Below are positions 43,206-45,302 of a DNA stretch of 45,302 nucleotides, piece after piece. The notes under the pieces are model-generated. The model worked only from the letters and a program-made list of their open reading frames with translations, had not been told where the DNA came from and ran no database searches. The stretch spans positions 1 through 45,302 of IMG/VR virus record IMGVR_UViG_3300021087_000023. One strand, given 5' to 3'. Source of the DNA: a virus. Each line of letters opens with the position of its first letter. Positions within the stretch are counted from its first letter, which is position 1. The translations under genes and the position numbers were made by a program.

Positions 43206-44216
43206 ATGAGAAATTATGTATCTAAAATGTTAGTAGGCCAAGGAGTAGCGAACGTTGCTACTACAGATGATCTAGATATCCATTCTGTAGCAGACGGTAA
43301 AGTAGCTATCTTTGACTGGGACGCTCCTAGCGATTCCTCAGTAACCGCAGCTACTAAACTAATAGGCGTTGTTAAAGGAGGATCAGCAGGTCAAATCATT
43401 GCTGGACCATTCCCTAAAGCAAGTTTAAAAGTATTCCGTAGAGAGTACTCAGCGGGAAGACAACAAAAAGGGACTTTACAAGTTACTTCAGTACCTGGTA
43501 CTGATGCTGTAGGTTTAGCGGTAGTATTTAAAGTTATCTATCACCAAAACTTATCTATCGTTCCAAATCAAATCAAAGCCTTTACTTGGTCTGTACCAAT
43601 CGATGATGCTGATGCAGCAGGTTCTGCTTCAGATTTCGCGGCTAAGATCAAAGCTGGATTAGACGCGGCTATTGCAGCTGACTCTGATAAAATGGTTTAT
43701 TTTACTGCTGCTATTTCTGGAGACACAATCACTTTTACAGCAAAAGAGATGGAGTCTGCAAAAGAGTACAACGAGATCGATCGTCCAGAGCAACTTATCT
43801 TTGAATTAGCAGCTACTGCTAAAGTAATCAAAGGTGGAGTTGTTTATGAAGATTCTTTCTCTCAAGGTTCTTCTTACGATAAGGGAGAGTACACTCTAGT
43901 TGATCAATCTGTTACTCCAATCATGGCGAACGGAACTGAATCTCACGTTAAGTGGATGGAAGATCAGCACATGGGTCGTTTAGGTTTCTCTGATCGTAGA
44001 ATGTGGAACGACACTAAAAAGTACAAGTATCAAGCACAAGATGGTGCTACTTATGATTACTTGATCTTAAGTGCTGACTTGCCTTCTGAAGGTGACTTGC
44101 AAGACACTATGAATTTCCCTGTAGGATGCGTTATCGCTTCTACTGAGGCGACTACAGCAGTGCTAGCAACTGACTTAGAAACCGTTTTAGGTTCTGGTGC
44201 AGTGATCACTCAATAA
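43206..44216 (+). CDS. Putative virion structural protein
   Basis: 336 residues, beta-rich with Ala/Ser/Asp segments (SDFAAKIKAGLDAAIAADSD near 140) and no enzyme motif. Gly/Thr-rich strands (KVAIFDWDAPS, TLQVTSVPGTD) resemble capsid decoration, tail-tube-like or spike proteins. A strong terminator follows, so it ends a transcript and may be abundant. Family not recognised. Confidence 0.6.
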   Translation: MRNYVSKMLVGQGVANVATTDDLDIHSVADGKVAIFDWDAPSDSSVTAATKLIGVVKGGSAGQIIAGPFPKASLKVFRREYSAGRQQKGTLQVTSVPGTDAVGLAVVFKVIYHQNLSIVPNQIKAFTWSVPIDDADAAGSASDFAAKIKAGLDAAIAADSDKMVYFTAAISGDTITFTAKEMESAKEYNEIDRPEQLIFELAATAKVIKGGVVYEDSFSQGSSYDKGEYTLVDQSVTPIMANGTESHVKWMEDQHMGRLGFSDRRMWNDTKKYKYQAQDGATYDYLILSADLPSEGDLQDTMNFPVGCVIASTEATTAVLATDLETVLGSGAVITQ

Positions 44217-44237
44217 GCTTTAAACAAGTACAATAAT

Positions 44238-44266
44238 AAAAGCCCGGCTCTATGTCGGGCTTTTTT
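44238..44266 (+). terminator. Rho-independent terminator
   Basis: Stem AAAAGCCCG/CGGGCTTTT with a 9-nt loop and a run of six T. It is 16 nt before the next ATG. Confidence 0.92.
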
Positions 44267-44281
44267 CTTATATTTATAGTT

Positions 44282-44995
44282 ATGAAAGCAATAGAGGTAA
44301 TTTACAATCTTAGGGATAATTTACAGAAAGCTGGGAGCTCTATTCAAGATGCTACTGACCAGCACCTCATGTTTATGATTGATGAAGCTAGAGCTACTCT
44401 AGCCTCTCAACAAATGACTGCATCAGGTAACTTAGTGCAAATGTCACAACTTCTAGATGTAACCCCTAAAAGAACTACCGATCTAGGTAAAGTAACTAAG
44501 AAGTCGGTGTACTCCGCTGATATAGCTTTGCCTTTATCTTCTAGAGATAAGCTGTCTATTTTTACAGTAGGCCCAACTGATGGTAGTCTTTCATACACTC
44601 AAATTTCTTTTTCCCAACTAAGAACTGCTTTCTACCGTAAGTACACTGCTAACTCCCCTAAGTGGTTACTTGTAGAAAATACAATGTACTTCTTTAACTT
44701 ACCAAGTACAGGAGGACAAAATAGAATACGTATTCGAGGAGTATTTGCTAGACCTATCGATATAGCTATAGCACAGAACGAAGTTACAAAGCTAAAGCCT
44801 TTTGATTTCGAATATCCAGTATCCCTAAAGGATCTTCCTACTATTTATCAGATAGCAATGTCATCAGATATGTCATGGGGAGACACTGCAATTTCTAGTA
44901 TAAATGCCGCTCGAAACAAAGGTAATCAACAACAAGAGCTTATAAACGCATTAAAGAATCTAGGAAATGCCCAAGTACAAGAAGAACCAAGTTAG
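44282..44995 (+). CDS. Candidate head-tail ring/connector protein
   Basis: 237 residues from the ATG at 44282; the earlier in-frame start lies inside the terminator. An N-terminal helical half (EVIYNLRDNLQKAGSSIQD, HLMFMIDEARATLA) and a beta-rich middle (NTMYFFNLPSTGGQNRIRIRG) recall connector proteins such as the crAss-like ring proteins. The end is Gln/Asn-rich and helical. Its 3' end overlaps the next gene by 29 nt. The function rests on order and pattern. Confidence 0.6.
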   Translation: MKAIEVIYNLRDNLQKAGSSIQDATDQHLMFMIDEARATLASQQMTASGNLVQMSQLLDVTPKRTTDLGKVTKKSVYSADIALPLSSRDKLSIFTVGPTDGSLSYTQISFSQLRTAFYRKYTANSPKWLLVENTMYFFNLPSTGGQNRIRIRGVFARPIDIAIAQNEVTKLKPFDFEYPVSLKDLPTIYQIAMSSDMSWGDTAISSINAARNKGNQQQELINALKNLGNAQVQEEPS

Positions 44996-45302
44996 TCTAT
45001 TAGACACTTATGCACATTATAAAAAGAACATAAGTAATCCTATAAGCTATAAAGAACACAAACAAGTTCTAGAGGCTTATGGAGATGTTATGGCAGACTT
45101 TATACTTGAGGGTAAGGACGTAAAACTTTACAGAGGTTTAGCAGTATTAGGCATCAGAAAAATCAAACAGAAATATTCTATAGACGGCCCTGCTACTATG
45201 AGGGAAAATAAACTAGTAAAGAAACTGAATACACATTCTGACTTCTTTACTTCTTTTGTATACTGGGCTAGGCACTATACCACTATCAATATGAGAGGGT
45301 GG
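44967..45302 (+). CDS. Unknown head/tail-region protein, 3' end cut by window
   Basis: 112 codons to the window end, all open, beginning MPKYKKNQVSLLDTYA. The visible part is helical and basic (EHKQVLEAYGDVMADFI; RKIKQKYS). A YWARHYTTINMRGW stretch at the edge looks like the start of a folded domain. It overlaps the previous gene by 29 nt, so it is coupled. The family cannot be assigned from the fragment. Confidence 0.65.
   Translation, partial: MPKYKKNQVSLLDTYAHYKKNISNPISYKEHKQVLEAYGDVMADFILEGKDVKLYRGLAVLGIRKIKQKYSIDGPATMRENKLVKKLNTHSDFFTSFVYWARHYTTINMRGW

Noticed and set aside
1-45302. Stop-codon recoding, seen in some crAss-like phages
   Set aside because: TAG, TGA and TAA all end genes at sensible points with coupled next starts, and long genes (capsid, polymerase, adhesin) are open without internal stops.
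1-45302. CRISPR array, insertion sequence or integrase
   Set aside because: No regular spaced direct repeats, no transposase motifs and no tyrosine or serine recombinase were seen in any ORF.

Overview
The window looks like part of the genome of a lytic tailed phage of a Bacteroidota host, most likely a crAss-like phage (Crassvirales) of a flavobacterium. This is read from gene content and order, not from a database search. Four things point this way. A replication block (primase, DnaB-type helicase, SF2 helicase, family A DNA polymerase, ATP-dependent ligase, FEN nuclease, rIIA/rIIB) faces away from a head block (winged-helix protein, IHF/HU-like protein, large terminase, portal, scaffold, HK97-type major capsid protein). 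Start codons have A/T-rich upstream sequence and no clear Shine-Dalgarno. One promoter-like site fits the Bacteroidota TAnnTTTG pattern. The largest adhesin carries the DUF285/BspA repeats common in flavobacterial surface proteins. The DNA is A+T-rich, and TAA, TAG and TGA all serve as normal stops, so there is no sign of stop-codon recoding.

Left arm (1-31.2 kb, all minus strand, read right to left). Transcription probably starts in the divergent gap near 31.2-31.55 kb. It first crosses about 5 kb of small genes (26.9-31.2 kb), many with membrane segments or signal peptides, including two very small ORFs of 25 and 38 codons. The replication block follows (9.5-26.9 kb). Next come small unknown genes, a spore-photoproduct-lyase-like radical SAM protein and a PD-(D/E)XK-like nuclease (6.4-9.4 kb). 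The arm ends in two large host-contact genes: a 1728-residue PKD/BspA/DUF285 protein and a pectate-lyase-fold tail spike cut by the window start. Many neighbouring genes overlap by ATGA or TAATG, which suggests translational coupling.

Right arm (31.5-45.3 kb, all plus strand). A small Lys-rich protein, a terminator and a promoter-like site precede the winged-helix/IHF pair. Three small packaging-region genes follow, then large terminase, portal, scaffold-like protein, major capsid protein and a run of head-completion or connector candidates. The last gene is cut by the window end.

Non-coding structure is rich for a phage. A 44-nt tRNA-like minihelix (7-bp acceptor stem plus a canonical T arm, with no D or anticodon arm) lies in an early intergenic gap at 28.57 kb, and a second T-arm-like hairpin lies at 8.15 kb. 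An 86-nt multi-stem element sits just upstream of the first left-arm gene. Three AT-rich palindromes lie between portal and scaffold, and a bulged hairpin with a 16-bp stem follows the capsid gene. Seven Rho-independent terminators are visible, and five of them stand only 12-27 nt before the next start codon.
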